Below, piece after piece: positions 34,844 to 46,627 of a stretch of DNA of 64,000 nt (positions are counted from its first letter, which is position 1; each line of letters begins with the position of its first letter). Location of the stretch: positions 62,001-126,000 of the forward strand of contig JACKBK010000005.1 of NCBI GenBank assembly GCA_020634555.1, read 5' to 3'. The position numbers and the translations under genes are program-made. The notes below the pieces were generated by a model that was given only the letters and a program-made list of their open reading frames with translations, did no database searches and was not told the origin of the DNA. The stretch comes from Caldilineae bacterium (GTDB taxonomy: Bacteria; Chloroflexota; Anaerolineae; JAAEKA01).

Positions 34844-37800
34844 CTAAAGCTCGCTGGCGCGCATGACTGGGAGCGTGAAGGAGAATCGGCTGCCGGTACC
34901 GGAAACGCTTTCCACCCAGATCTCGCCGCCGTGCGCTTCCACAATGCGTTTGGCGATGGTCAGACCAAGCCCGGTGCCGGTCCGCCGGCGCGTCCAGCGG
35001 CTGTCAACCTGATAGAATCGGTCCCATATCTTGTCAATCCGATCAGAGGGAATGCCAATGCCCGTGTCGCTGACCGCGACCAGAACGGTGTTGTTGTCCT
35101 GGCGTGTCACAGATGCCGTGATGCTGTCGCCGCTGGCGCTAAACTTGATTGCGTTGCCGATCAGGTTGTCGAGCACCTGTCCCAGCCGCCGAGCGTCGGC
35201 CCATACGGGCGGCAGGCCGTCCTCGATCTCCAGGCGGATGCGGATGCCGGCGCGCTCGGCTGCCGCATGGCTCCCCTGAACACAGGTGGTGACAACGGAC
35301 GCGATGTCAACCTCGGCCGCCTCGATGGTGACCATGTCGGACTGCTTGAGGGAGATAATATCGTTGACGAGATGGATCACTGCGTCGCTGCGGTCGAGAA
35401 CGATCTCCAGCGCCTCCCGTTGGTCCGGGTTAAGATCGCCGGCGTAGCCTTCTAGTAGATACTCGACATACCCCTTGACGAAAGTCAGCGGCGTGCGCAG
35501 CTCATGGGAGATGTTGGCCACGAACTCGTCCTTCAGCCGGTCCAGCTCGCGCAGGTCCTCATACGCGACGAAGGTCTCGTGGTAGAGACGCGCCTTCTGA
35601 ATTGCCACCGCTGCCAGATCGGCAAAGGCCGACATCGTATACAGGTCGTCCTCGCTGTAGAAGCCAGGCGAAAGGCTGTCGGCGGTCAACAAACCCACCA
35701 CCTCACCACCGGCGATCAGAGGAGCACCGATCCACGACTCGATGTAGTCCAGGACGGGATCTTTTCGCCATATCTCGGACGCGCGTGTGTGGCTGATCAC
35801 CATCGGTTCGAGTTGTTCAATCATTCTGTCGAAGTTTACATAGACGCCCGGTTCGACCCGGCGATTGGTTCTCATCGCCGCCACAGGTCCCTTGGCAGCC
35901 TGCAGCACCAGGTCACCATCTTCCAGAAGGAACAGCCAACTGTTGTCATAGGGGAGCACTTCCTGCAACAGCCCCAGAACCTCTTGCAGTACGCTGTCGG
36001 GATCAGCCGCAAAGGTCAACGCGCGCGCCGCGTTGTTGAGCGCCAGCAGCCTCTGCTCAGTACGCTTACGCTGAGTGATGTCGGTAAACGCCGTGAGCGT
36101 TCCGGTGAACACACCTTCGTTGAACATCGGCGTGGCGTTGACCAGTACCGCTAACTCCGTGCCGCTTTTGTGGAGCAGCGCTGCCTCGTAGCGTCCCTTT
36201 TCACCGCGCGCTCGGCTCGCGGCTTGCTCATCCACATATCGGCCCATTTCCGGCGAAAGCAGAAGCGCGCTATGCCGGCCAATCAACTCAGCAGCGCTGT
36301 AGCCAAGCATTTCACACAGCCGCGGGTTGACATACTCGATGCGGTCATCAACGGACTCCAGCAAAATGCCAGCCTCGACGCTGTTGAGCAGCTTCTGGTT
36401 AAAGTTCTTGACTCGCTCCAGCTCCGCGGCGCGCTGCTGGGTTGCTGCATAGAGACGCGCGTTGGCCAGGCCGGTGGCGGCCTGATCGGCAAACGCCTGC
36501 ACCAGCGCGATTTGCGAGCTGTCGAACGCCTCGGGCCGATCTGAATCGACGTTGAGAATGCCGACGATCTCTCCCTGGAAGATCATCGGAACCCCAATCC
36601 AACTGCGGATGCCCTGGCGTCCAGATACGTCCCTCCAAAACGGACTGCCTCGAGTCTCCGAGATCAACACCGATCGTTTCATAGCGACAACTTGATAGGC
36701 CGCCGGCGTCTCATCCGCAATCAGTTCACCGACCTCCAGTGGCGGGCGTCCATCGCTGTACATGAACGCCGCCATGCGAAAACAGTTGTTGGCGTAGGTG
36801 AAGATAGAGGCGCTGTCGAAATTCAGCACGCGCTGCAGGTGGTCGAGAATCGTGTGGGCTACCTGGTCGAAATCCAGCGAGGAACTGACAGATGATGCCA
36901 GGCCGCGCAGGGCATTCGCCAGGCGGCGGCGCTCACCCTCCAGCGCGAAGAGGCGGGCGTTCTCCAGGGCCACCGCAATCTGGTCTGCCACCAGGGATGT
37001 GATGCGAACCACCGACGGTGTGATCTCGTGCGGTCTGGTGTAGCTGATGGTGAAAACGCCCATCACGCCGCTGGGACGCACCAATGGGAATGCGGCGATG
37101 GCTTGCACGCCCCACTCACGCACCGGCGCGGCCGGATTCTGGCCGTACAGTGGATGGTTTGGTGCATCGTTGATGACAATCGCCTGGCGCTGCTGCACTG
37201 CGCGGGCAGTGATGCCGTCCGCGCGAACTGTGTCTACCACCGGCTCTCGGTCACCTGTGTCGCGCCAGGCTGACCCGAAGTTGAATGTGCCGGTCTGGTC
37301 ATCGTGAAGAAACAGATGCACCATGTTTGGGTGGACCAGCTCAGCAATGCTGTCGATGATGGTGTCGATAAGGGCTGGAAGGTCCAACGAAGAGGCAAGT
37401 TGCAAGCTGACGCGTCGCAGCGCCTCTAGCTCGGCCATTCGCTGCTGGGCAGACTGGTACAGATGGGCGTTCTTGATGGCTACCGCGGTGTGGTTCGCTA
37501 TTGTCTGTGCAAGGAAAATGTCAGCCGGCAAGAAATGGCGCGGTGAATCGTAGTACGCTACCAGCGCGCCTGAGACCTCGTCCTGGTGTCGTAACCCTGC
37601 CAGAATCATGCTGCCGAGGCCTTCTCGGCGCACGTCCTCGCGCAGGTCATCGAAGCGCGGATCGGTGTTCACGTCCTCGACAACCGTGGCGCGCTCCACC
37701 AGTAGCGTTCCGCCCGGCAGGTTGCGGTACTGCGCCTCCACCTTGCGCGTATAGTCAGAGGATACGCCCCAGGCTCGCACGCAGGTCGCCACGTCTGTCG

Positions 37801-37999
37801 CTGGGTCGACCAGAAACAGCGCGCCGCGCGCCGTACCCAACAACTCGCGCATCCCTTGGGGCAGGATGTCGAGAATGGTCTCCAGATCCAGTGAACTGTT
37901 GAGTTGGCGAGAGAGGGATTCGAGTTGTTGCAAGGATACCGGCTTGCGTTCGGCCGGCATCCCAGACAGAAGAAATGGTACGGTGATTGACTTGCTCAT
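34844..37999 (-). CDS. Soluble multi-GAF/PAS sensor histidine kinase (1051 aa)
   Basis: Four GAF-type domains are visible: about 22-185 (QLNSSLDLETILDILPQGM), 190-360, 370-530 and 660-815. A PAS domain lies near 545-660 (VEAGILLESVDDRIEYVNPR). The HisKA phosphoacceptor is in SHELRTPLTFVKGYVEYL at about 835. The ATPase domain has the N-box DNLIGNAIKFS and G-boxes DTGIGIP and GTGLGL. There is no transmembrane segment, so it senses internal signals. No response-regulator gene is adjacent, so it is an orphan kinase in this window. No clear ribosome site precedes the ATG; a start about 14 codons further in is possible. Confidence 0.88.
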   Translation of the reverse strand: MSKSITVPFLLSGMPAERKPVSLQQLESLSRQLNSSLDLETILDILPQGMRELLGTARGALFLVDPATDVATCVRAWGVSSDYTRKVEAQYRNLPGGTLLVERATVVEDVNTDPRFDDLREDVRREGLGSMILAGLRHQDEVSGALVAYYDSPRHFLPADIFLAQTIANHTAVAIKNAHLYQSAQQRMAELEALRRVSLQLASSLDLPALIDTIIDSIAELVHPNMVHLFLHDDQTGTFNFGSAWRDTGDREPVVDTVRADGITARAVQQRQAIVINDAPNHPLYGQNPAAPVREWGVQAIAAFPLVRPSGVMGVFTISYTRPHEITPSVVRITSLVADQIAVALENARLFALEGERRRLANALRGLASSVSSSLDFDQVAHTILDHLQRVLNFDSASIFTYANNCFRMAAFMYSDGRPPLEVGELIADETPAAYQVVAMKRSVLISETRGSPFWRDVSGRQGIRSWIGVPMIFQGEIVGILNVDSDRPEAFDSSQIALVQAFADQAATGLANARLYAATQQRAAELERVKNFNQKLLNSVEAGILLESVDDRIEYVNPRLCEMLGYSAAELIGRHSALLLSPEMGRYVDEQAASRARGEKGRYEAALLHKSGTELAVLVNATPMFNEGVFTGTLTAFTDITQRKRTEQRLLALNNAARALTFAADPDSVLQEVLGLLQEVLPYDNSWLFLLEDGDLVLQAAKGPVAAMRTNRRVEPGVYVNFDRMIEQLEPMVISHTRASEIWRKDPVLDYIESWIGAPLIAGGEVVGLLTADSLSPGFYSEDDLYTMSAFADLAAVAIQKARLYHETFVAYEDLRELDRLKDEFVANISHELRTPLTFVKGYVEYLLEGYAGDLNPDQREALEIVLDRSDAVIHLVNDIISLKQSDMVTIEAAEVDIASVVTTCVQGSHAAAERAGIRIRLEIEDGLPPVWADARRLGQVLDNLIGNAIKFSASGDSITASVTRQDNNTVLVAVSDTGIGIPSDRIDKIWDRFYQVDSRWTRRRTGTGLGLTIAKRIVEAHGGEIWVESVSGTGSRFSFTLPVMRASEL

Positions 38000-38056
38000 G
38001 GCAAGGAAGCACCCACTGTTATTGCATCCACAATGACCTCCACCCCATTTTGGCCC

Positions 38057-38190
38057 GGCCAGGCTGGTTTACTAGTACGGACCAGCGCGAATTGGTCAGC
38101 AAGGCCGTCGCCGGTGTTCCGGCCGTTCTGTGCGCAACCACCGGCCGGAAACGCCGGACGAATTAGACGGAACTGTACTAGCCTGGCCAG
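38057..38190. repeat. Inverted-repeat element between secA and the kinase gene
   Basis: GGCCAGGCT followed shortly by CTAGTAC on the left is mirrored by GTACTAG then CCTGGCC on the right. The inside carries CCGGCG/CGCCGG pairs. It is a MITE-like or folded structure filling most of the 200-bp gap. Confidence 0.55.
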
Positions 38191-38199
38191 GAAGTCTGG

Positions 38200-41340
<3,141 letters not shown>

Positions 41341-41378
41341 TTCTAAGTCTGTCCTGTGTTGAGATTATCTGAACCAAA

Positions 41379-41418
41379 CGAGCGCTCCATATTATACCAC
41401 AGCGCTCGACTCCCGCAA
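41379..41418 (-). promoter_or_regulatory. secA promoter with inverted repeat around the -10 box
   Basis: On the minus strand TTGCGG, a 16-base spacer and TATAAT (41391-41396) with an upstream TG give a good promoter. The perfect arms CGAGCGCT and AGCGCTCG (41379-41386, 41401-41408) flank the -10 with a 14-base gap, an arrangement typical of an operator. Confidence 0.65.
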
Positions 41419-41505
41419 CACAGCCAGCTTACAAAGAAGCAAGGTAACAGCTCAGCCTGTGCCGTCGAGGAGACTTCCGCAGTCGTGGGCTGAGTGTTAA
41501 ATGAA

Positions 41506-41557
41506 ACGAGGCCGGTTTGCGGAAGGCGCTTCAGCGCCTGCCGCAAACCGGCCTCGT
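41506..41557. terminator. Long perfect hairpin upstream of secA
   Basis: The 17-bp arms ACGAGGCCGGTTTGCGG and their inverse continue, after one mismatch, into AGGCGC-TTCA-GCGCCT. No T-run follows on either side, so termination may be factor-assisted, or the hairpin may be a repeat-type element. Confidence 0.55.
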
Positions 41558-41591
41558 GATTGAAACCTCTATGAATTACACCCGACCCACG

Positions 41592-41816
41592 TTACTTGCG
41601 CAGGTGTCGCCTCTCCGGGATGATCCGGCGTGCCTGTGCGGCCGCGGCAAGCTCACGTCGAAAGAAGTCTCGCCGTGCGAACTCCAGCGCTGCCGGCTCG
41701 GCTACCAGCCCGTCGCTGTCGTCGTGTCCCAGCAAAAGCTGCAGCAGGCTTTGCCCGCCCAGCCGGTCATCGTCCGCCAACCACCCTCTATCGTATCGAA
41801 CAGGTTGTTGTGCCAT
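41592..41816 (-). CDS. Small hypothetical protein (74 aa)
   Basis: The start is at 41816, preceded by GAGG about 9 bases upstream. The product is charged and helical (LLQLLLGHDDSDGLVAEPAA, then RRDFFRRELAAAAQARR), with no membrane part. It lies alone between the secA promoter region and the pta side. Its length and composition make it plausible, but there is no motif to name it. Confidence 0.45.
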   Translation of the reverse strand: MAQQPVRYDRGWLADDDRLGGQSLLQLLLGHDDSDGLVAEPAALEFARRDFFRRELAAAAQARRIIPERRHLRK

Positions 41817-41958
41817 CACAGTCGCCTCGTCAGCTAAAATCTCACCTCGATTATAGCCGACGCGAGCGGCCGGGGGCCTTACAACTGGGTTACACAATTT
41901 CCGCAAAGCCGAAGGTGTGTCCTGCATTATTGTGAAAGGTGAGAAAATAGCGAGGGCC

Positions 41959-42065
41959 GCCCGACCGTAAAACGGATCGGGCTACCAGGTGGAAGGCTCT
42001 GCGAGCCTGGGGAAACCAGCCCTGAAAGGGCTTGCACCTGGTAGCCGGGAGCTTTAGCTCCCGGC
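41959..42065. repeat. Nested hairpin element downstream of pta
   Basis: GCCCGACCG..CGGATCGGGC, then CTACCAGGT..ACCTGGTAG enclosing two smaller stem-loops, and finally the perfect stem GCCGGGAGCT-TT-AGCTCCCGGC (42044-42065) directly after the pta stop. It probably marks the end of the pta transcript, though no T-run is visible. Confidence 0.55.
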
Positions 42066-42068
42066 GGG

Positions 42069-44165
42069 CTACGGGTGCTGCGCCTGGATTGCAGTGATCA
42101 CCACGGTGTTGATGATGTCCTCTACCGTGCAGCCGCGGCTCAGGTCGTTGACCGGCTTATTCAGCCCTTGCAGCACCGGGCCGATGGCGATAGCGCCGGT
42201 CTCGCGCTGCACTGCCTTATAGGTATTGTTGCCCGTATTGAGGTCGGGGAAGACGAACACGGTGGCACGGCCGGCGACCTCGGACCCGGGCAGCTTCTTG
42301 GCGGCGGTCTCCGGGTCCACGGCCGCGTCGTATTGCATTGGCCCCTCCAACTTGAGGTCAGGGCGGCGCTGCCGGGCCAGTTGCGTAGCCTCGCGTACCC
42401 GCTCCACGTCCGCGCCCTGGCCGGACTCGCCGGTGGAATAGGAGAGCATCGCCACCAGCGGGTCGATGCCGAAGGCGCGGGCCGTGTCGGCTGAAGAGAT
42501 CGCTATCTCAGCCAACTCTTGTGCGGTTGGGTTGGGCACCACCGCGCAGTCGCCATAGACCAGCACCTTGTCGGGCAATGCCATGAAGAAGACCGACGAA
42601 ACCACCGACACGCCCGGCTTGGTCTTGACAAACTGCAAGGCGGGGCGAATCGTGTGCTGGGTCGTGTGCGCCGCGCCGGACACCATGCCGTCAGCCAGCC
42701 CTTTGTAGACCATCATGGTGCCGAAGTAGGAAACGTCGTTCATCCAGTCGGTGGCCATGTCCATGTTGACGCCCTTGTGCTTGCGCAGCCCCACCAGCGT
42801 CTCGGCGAAATCGCCAAACCAGGGCGAACTGGCAGGATTGATGACCTGCACCTTGGTGGGATCGATCTGCAGGCCCAGCCGCTGGATCGACGTCCACACT
42901 TCCGATGTGTCGCCCAGAATCGAGAGATCGACGATGTCGCGGTTGAGCAGCACCTCGGCGGCGCGCAGGATACGCTCGTCGTTGCCCTCCGGCAATACGA
43001 TGTGCTTTCTGTCTGACCTGGCCAGTTGCACCAGGTTGTAGAGGAACATCTTGGGCGTGACGCCGCGTGGCTGGACAGCCTGTACCTTTGACAGCAGCGC
43101 TCGGGTGTCCACAAACTCCTCGAACAGCTCCAGGCTGAGCGCGATCTTGGCGCGGTTCTCGCTGGTGATGTAGGAGCGCACCGACGCCATGCGGGCCGCG
43201 GTGTCGAAGGTGTGGGTCTCGACGCTGAGGATCGGCACGACGTCGGACAGGCCGTCCAGCAGCCGCGCCACGGAGTCCGCCGGCTTGAGGCCGCCTGTCA
43301 ACACGATGGCGGCGATCTGCGGGTAGTGCTGTGACTGGTGCGCCTGCAGCGCGCTGAGGATGACATCGCTGCGGTCGCCGGGCGTGATCAGCAGCGAGTT
43401 CTCGGTCAGGTGCGGCAGGTAGTTGTGGACCTGCATCGCGATGACCAGATACTGGTGCGCCAGCTTGTCCAGGTGCGCCTTGCCGTAGAGCACCTCGGCG
43501 TCCAGGTGCTCGCCGATCTCGGCAACAGTCGGCCGGCTGAGCACCTCGTTGGCCGGGATCACCGAGAGCAGCATATCATTCTCCGGCAGTGCTTCTTGCA
43601 GCGCCAGCCGAATGTCGTTCACGGCGGGTGGGTCAGCGCGGTTGACAATCGCGCCGAGGAGTTGGCTGCCCCGTTCCACCAACGTGTCGTGGGTGCTGCG
43701 GACGGTGTTGGCGATGGTATCCGGGTCACGTCCCACGCCGCTGGTGACGATCAGCACCGGGCAACCCAGGTGGCGGGCCACGTCGGCGTTGATGTCAAAC
43801 TCAAACACCGACCCGTCCCCTTCCAGGTCGGAGCCGATGCAGAGGATGAAGTCAACCTTGCTTTCCAGCGCCTTGTACTTCTCGATGATCCGGTCGAGAA
43901 ATGCGTCGTAGCCGCCGTGGGCGATCAGATCACTGGCCTCGCGCTGTGAGAAGGCGTAGGTCTCCTCGTAGTCCAGCGGCAGCCGGAAGTGGGTCAGCAG
44001 CAGGTCGATGTTCTTGTCGCAGCCTTCCTCCGGGCCGCGCGAGATCACCGGCCGGAAGACGCCCACCTTGTTGGTGCGCCGCAGGATCAGCTCGGTGATC
44101 CCGACCGAAACCAGCGATTTGCCGCTATAAGCGTCGGTGGTAGCCAGGAAAATTGACTTGGACAT
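42069..44165 (-). CDS. pta: Phosphate acetyltransferase, long form (698 aa)
   Basis: It converts acetyl-CoA and phosphate to acetyl-phosphate. The N-terminus is a BioD-like P-loop domain (FLATTDAYSGKSLVSVGITE). A DRTGG-type middle domain (VLSRPTVAEIGEHLDAEVLYG) follows. The catalytic PTA_PTB domain carries HIVLPEGNDERILRAAEVLL, DGMVSGAAHTTQHTIRPALQ and STGESGQGADVERVREAT. The length matches the long proteobacterial-type enzyme. The start is set at 44165 (AAGGAT site). No acetate kinase gene is beside it. Confidence 0.93.
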   Translation of the reverse strand: MSKSIFLATTDAYSGKSLVSVGITELILRRTNKVGVFRPVISRGPEEGCDKNIDLLLTHFRLPLDYEETYAFSQREASDLIAHGGYDAFLDRIIEKYKALESKVDFILCIGSDLEGDGSVFEFDINADVARHLGCPVLIVTSGVGRDPDTIANTVRSTHDTLVERGSQLLGAIVNRADPPAVNDIRLALQEALPENDMLLSVIPANEVLSRPTVAEIGEHLDAEVLYGKAHLDKLAHQYLVIAMQVHNYLPHLTENSLLITPGDRSDVILSALQAHQSQHYPQIAAIVLTGGLKPADSVARLLDGLSDVVPILSVETHTFDTAARMASVRSYITSENRAKIALSLELFEEFVDTRALLSKVQAVQPRGVTPKMFLYNLVQLARSDRKHIVLPEGNDERILRAAEVLLNRDIVDLSILGDTSEVWTSIQRLGLQIDPTKVQVINPASSPWFGDFAETLVGLRKHKGVNMDMATDWMNDVSYFGTMMVYKGLADGMVSGAAHTTQHTIRPALQFVKTKPGVSVVSSVFFMALPDKVLVYGDCAVVPNPTAQELAEIAISSADTARAFGIDPLVAMLSYSTGESGQGADVERVREATQLARQRRPDLKLEGPMQYDAAVDPETAAKKLPGSEVAGRATVFVFPDLNTGNNTYKAVQRETGAIAIGPVLQGLNKPVNDLSRGCTVEDIINTVVITAIQAQHP

Positions 44166-44234
44166 AGTAAATCTATCCTTATGTTCGCGAAGATGACAGC
44201 CACTGTGGTTCATATTCCGCTGCAGCGCGGACTA

Positions 44235-44277
44235 GTGACTGTCACCTGATGTTATTGTTGCAAGTATCACGATTATA
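44235..44277 (-). promoter_or_regulatory. Candidate pta promoter and palindromic site
   Basis: A perfect TATAAT (44272-44277) has no clear -35. Downstream of it the 11-bp palindrome GTGACTGTCAC (44235-44245) lies about 70 bases before the pta start. The same palindrome occurs upstream of glyQS (58168-58178), so a shared operator is possible. Confidence 0.4.
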
Positions 44278-44382
44278 ACACAGTTGAATTTCAGCGGCGA
44301 AAGCTGGCAGCCCTTGCCACGCGATAACGCAGAATCGAATGTGTCGTGGAAGCGGTGTTCGGTTTCGCTGAGGTGGCAAATG

Positions 44383-44422
44383 CAGCGATGCGGGGATGGC
44401 GAGCGCCATCCCCGCATCGCTG
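44383..44422. terminator. Perfect 18-bp hairpin
   Basis: CAGCGATGCGGGGATGGC pairs exactly with 44405-44422 across a GAGC loop. It lies between the pta promoter and the end of the dockerin-like gene. There is no T-run. The rest of the 331-bp gap holds nothing I recognise. Confidence 0.55.
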
Positions 44423-44496
44423 GGGCTTAAGGCGCCGCGGGACCAACCTTTCCTGCGGCAACCGTCCCTCTGGAAACACACCGGAGCGTCGCTGCT

Positions 44497-46185
44497 TCAA
44501 TCGTCCTCAGGAACAACGAACTCCGGCATACGATTCGATTCGTAGCCCTGGCGTAAGGCTACAACGCGATAGTCAAAGCTGACAGCGCACGTCTGTCCGC
44601 CCAGCGCGCGCACGGTGAAGGTGGCGGCGCCCTTTTCAGCCACGTACAACGGGCAGTCGCCCAGCGGCGTCAGGAAGACGTGATAGGCTGCGTCGACGCT
44701 GGCCACCTTGGCGAAGGCGCTGTCCAGGGAAACCACCGCCTCGCCGGCCACCAGCCGGCCGCTGCCGAAATCCTCCAGCCAGTTCTGCGGGCTGTGAATG
44801 GCGTACACCAGTTGCTGGCCCTCTTCGCCGGCATCGACCACCGCCGCGGCGCCCTCGCCGGCCACGGCCAGGCCGCTCTCCGAGACGGACCACACCGGCG
44901 TGTTGCCGCCGTTGTAGATCACGAAGGCGCTGGCGCTGGTGCTGTTGTTATCGTTGTCCAGATGGATGTGAAGGTTGTCCATGCTGAACAAGAGGATGTC
45001 GCTGCTGGTCGAGTCGGGTTGCGAGTAGATACGGCCGTCGTCACCACTGGTGGTCGTGGTGCCGCCTAGAATCAGGTCAGCCGCATCGTTGCCGCCGCCG
45101 ATGGCGTACAGGGCAGCCCCACCGCCCGCACCGTTGCTGAACTGGCCGCCGTAGCTGGCAAGGGTGTTGGTCCGGCCATCCACGCCGTTGCCGACCGCCG
45201 AGTTGACCTTGACGCCGGCGCCGCCCGCGCTGTTGACGTACACGCCATCGGTGCCCGCCGCGTTGACGTATAGACCAGCATCAGTCGTCGTGCCCACGTA
45301 AAGGCCGTGATCGCCGCTGGAGGCCACATGGATGCCGTCGTTGTCGGCGTGGCCGATCCGCACGCCGTAGCGCTCCGCACCTTCAATGTCCACGCCATTG
45401 CCCAGGAAATTGTCGTGGCTGGTGGACGAGGGGCTGCCGACCGAGACCACGGTCAGGCCGCGGCTGGTGGCCGAGTCGACGAAGAACCCACCCCAGGCCG
45501 ACACTACTCGCACTCCCTGGCTGCTGGGCGCGTTGTCGACCTGCAGGCCATCGCCATTCTGCACCAGTCCCACCCGCAGGCCGTCGTCGCCGGCCGAGTT
45601 GACGTACACCCCATCATCGTCGGCCCACGAAACGACCACGCCGTCGTTGCCGGCCGTCTTGACTAGCACACCGTTGTCCTCGGCGTTGCCCACCTCCAGG
45701 CCGTTGTTCTCGCCGGAGGCGGTGCAGCCCGATGCAGCGCCGGTAGTACAGACGTAGACGCCATCGGCGCCGGCAGCGTTGACGTGGACACCGTTGCCGC
45801 TCACCGATGTCACCCAGAGTCCGTAGCCCGCGCCCGAGGTGCGGGTGTTGCCGAGCACCAACGCGGCGGGCAGGGACCCGCCCGTGCCGTCGAAGTTACT
45901 TTCGATCTTCAGCGGCACGCGCGCACCGGTCCAGGTCTGACCCAGGTGGTCGTGGTCGTTGTCGCTGGTGAATGTCCCTGTCTGGCCCCAGTGGCCGGCT
46001 GCCAGTTGGATGTCGGTGACGTTGATCTGGCCGTTGTGATCGACGTCGCAGGCAGGGTCGTATGCAGTGCCGGGCGCGCACGGGCCGGCGTCCGGCGCCG
46101 CGGTGGTCGATGCCCCGGCTATCGTCCCCAAAAACATCACAGTCAGGATAGAAAACAGCACAGTAAGTAGACGCATCACCTTCAT
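44497..46185 (-). CDS. Secreted dockerin-like repeat protein (562 aa)
   Basis: AAGGAGGTG, a perfect ribosome site, lies 5 bases before the ATG at 46185, and a signal peptide follows (LLTVLFSILTVMFLGTIAG). Residues about 45-65 read DPACDVDHNGQINVTDIQLA, a dockerin-type calcium loop (D-x-N-x-D pattern). A central beta-repeat section has DGVYVNSAG-like units of about 14-16 residues, predicted to form a solenoid. The last 110 residues (YHVFLTPLGDCPLYVAEKG, VRALGG, YRVVALRQGYE) form a compact tail domain. It may attach by dockerin-cohesin contact, but no cohesin gene is in the window. Confidence 0.82.
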   Translation of the reverse strand: MKVMRLLTVLFSILTVMFLGTIAGASTTAAPDAGPCAPGTAYDPACDVDHNGQINVTDIQLAAGHWGQTGTFTSDNDHDHLGQTWTGARVPLKIESNFDGTGGSLPAALVLGNTRTSGAGYGLWVTSVSGNGVHVNAAGADGVYVCTTGAASGCTASGENNGLEVGNAEDNGVLVKTAGNDGVVVSWADDDGVYVNSAGDDGLRVGLVQNGDGLQVDNAPSSQGVRVVSAWGGFFVDSATSRGLTVVSVGSPSSTSHDNFLGNGVDIEGAERYGVRIGHADNDGIHVASSGDHGLYVGTTTDAGLYVNAAGTDGVYVNSAGGAGVKVNSAVGNGVDGRTNTLASYGGQFSNGAGGGAALYAIGGGNDAADLILGGTTTTSGDDGRIYSQPDSTSSDILLFSMDNLHIHLDNDNNSTSASAFVIYNGGNTPVWSVSESGLAVAGEGAAAVVDAGEEGQQLVYAIHSPQNWLEDFGSGRLVAGEAVVSLDSAFAKVASVDAAYHVFLTPLGDCPLYVAEKGAATFTVRALGGQTCAVSFDYRVVALRQGYESNRMPEFVVPEDD

Positions 46186-46301
46186 GGCTGCACCTCCTTG
46201 TGACTCCCCAATCCCGCATCCCGGGATTGCCAGGTGATGCTTTGATTGTACCATTCGGAGCAAGGGGTGTCAAAGGGTTTGGCGGGCAGAGGATGACTGA
46301 A

Positions 46302-46354
46302 AGCACCTGGTGGAACAACGGCTGGAAAACCAGCGCGTCGCTCCACCAGGTGCT
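46302..46354. repeat. Inverted repeat between divergent genes
   Basis: AGCACCTGGTGGA and TCCACCAGGTGCT are exact inverses, and GCTGG-AAAA-CCAGC sits inside. The element lies in the intergenic region of the divergently transcribed dockerin-like and NB-ARC genes and could be an operator or a repeat. Confidence 0.6.
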
Positions 46355-46443
46355 GAAGTCCTGAAGCTGCAAGTCTGTGTAATCCCCCCAGATTACCCAG
46401 AGCTTCAGACTGATGTAGTCTATTTCGACTGAGAACTGACCGA

Positions 46444-46452
46444 TGCTATAAT
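46444..46452 (+). promoter_or_regulatory. Extended -10 promoter of the NB-ARC gene
   Basis: TG-c-TATAAT has the same TGCTATAATG core as the site upstream of the 984-residue regulator. Its last bases overlap the first in-frame ATG of the open frame, which argues that translation begins further downstream. Confidence 0.55.
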
Positions 46453-46627
46453 GTTCTCAGAGGTTGCACCAAAGATACCACAGATTTCCCTTCTAGAGTC
46501 TACAGATATTCTGCTCGAATCTATCGAAGCCCTATCGCGGTTCTATTGCACTCCTGCGCCAACGCTGAAGACTCCAGTTACATCGGTCGGGAATCCGCCT
46601 ATCGGGAGGAGAGACCAGCAAGCTACC

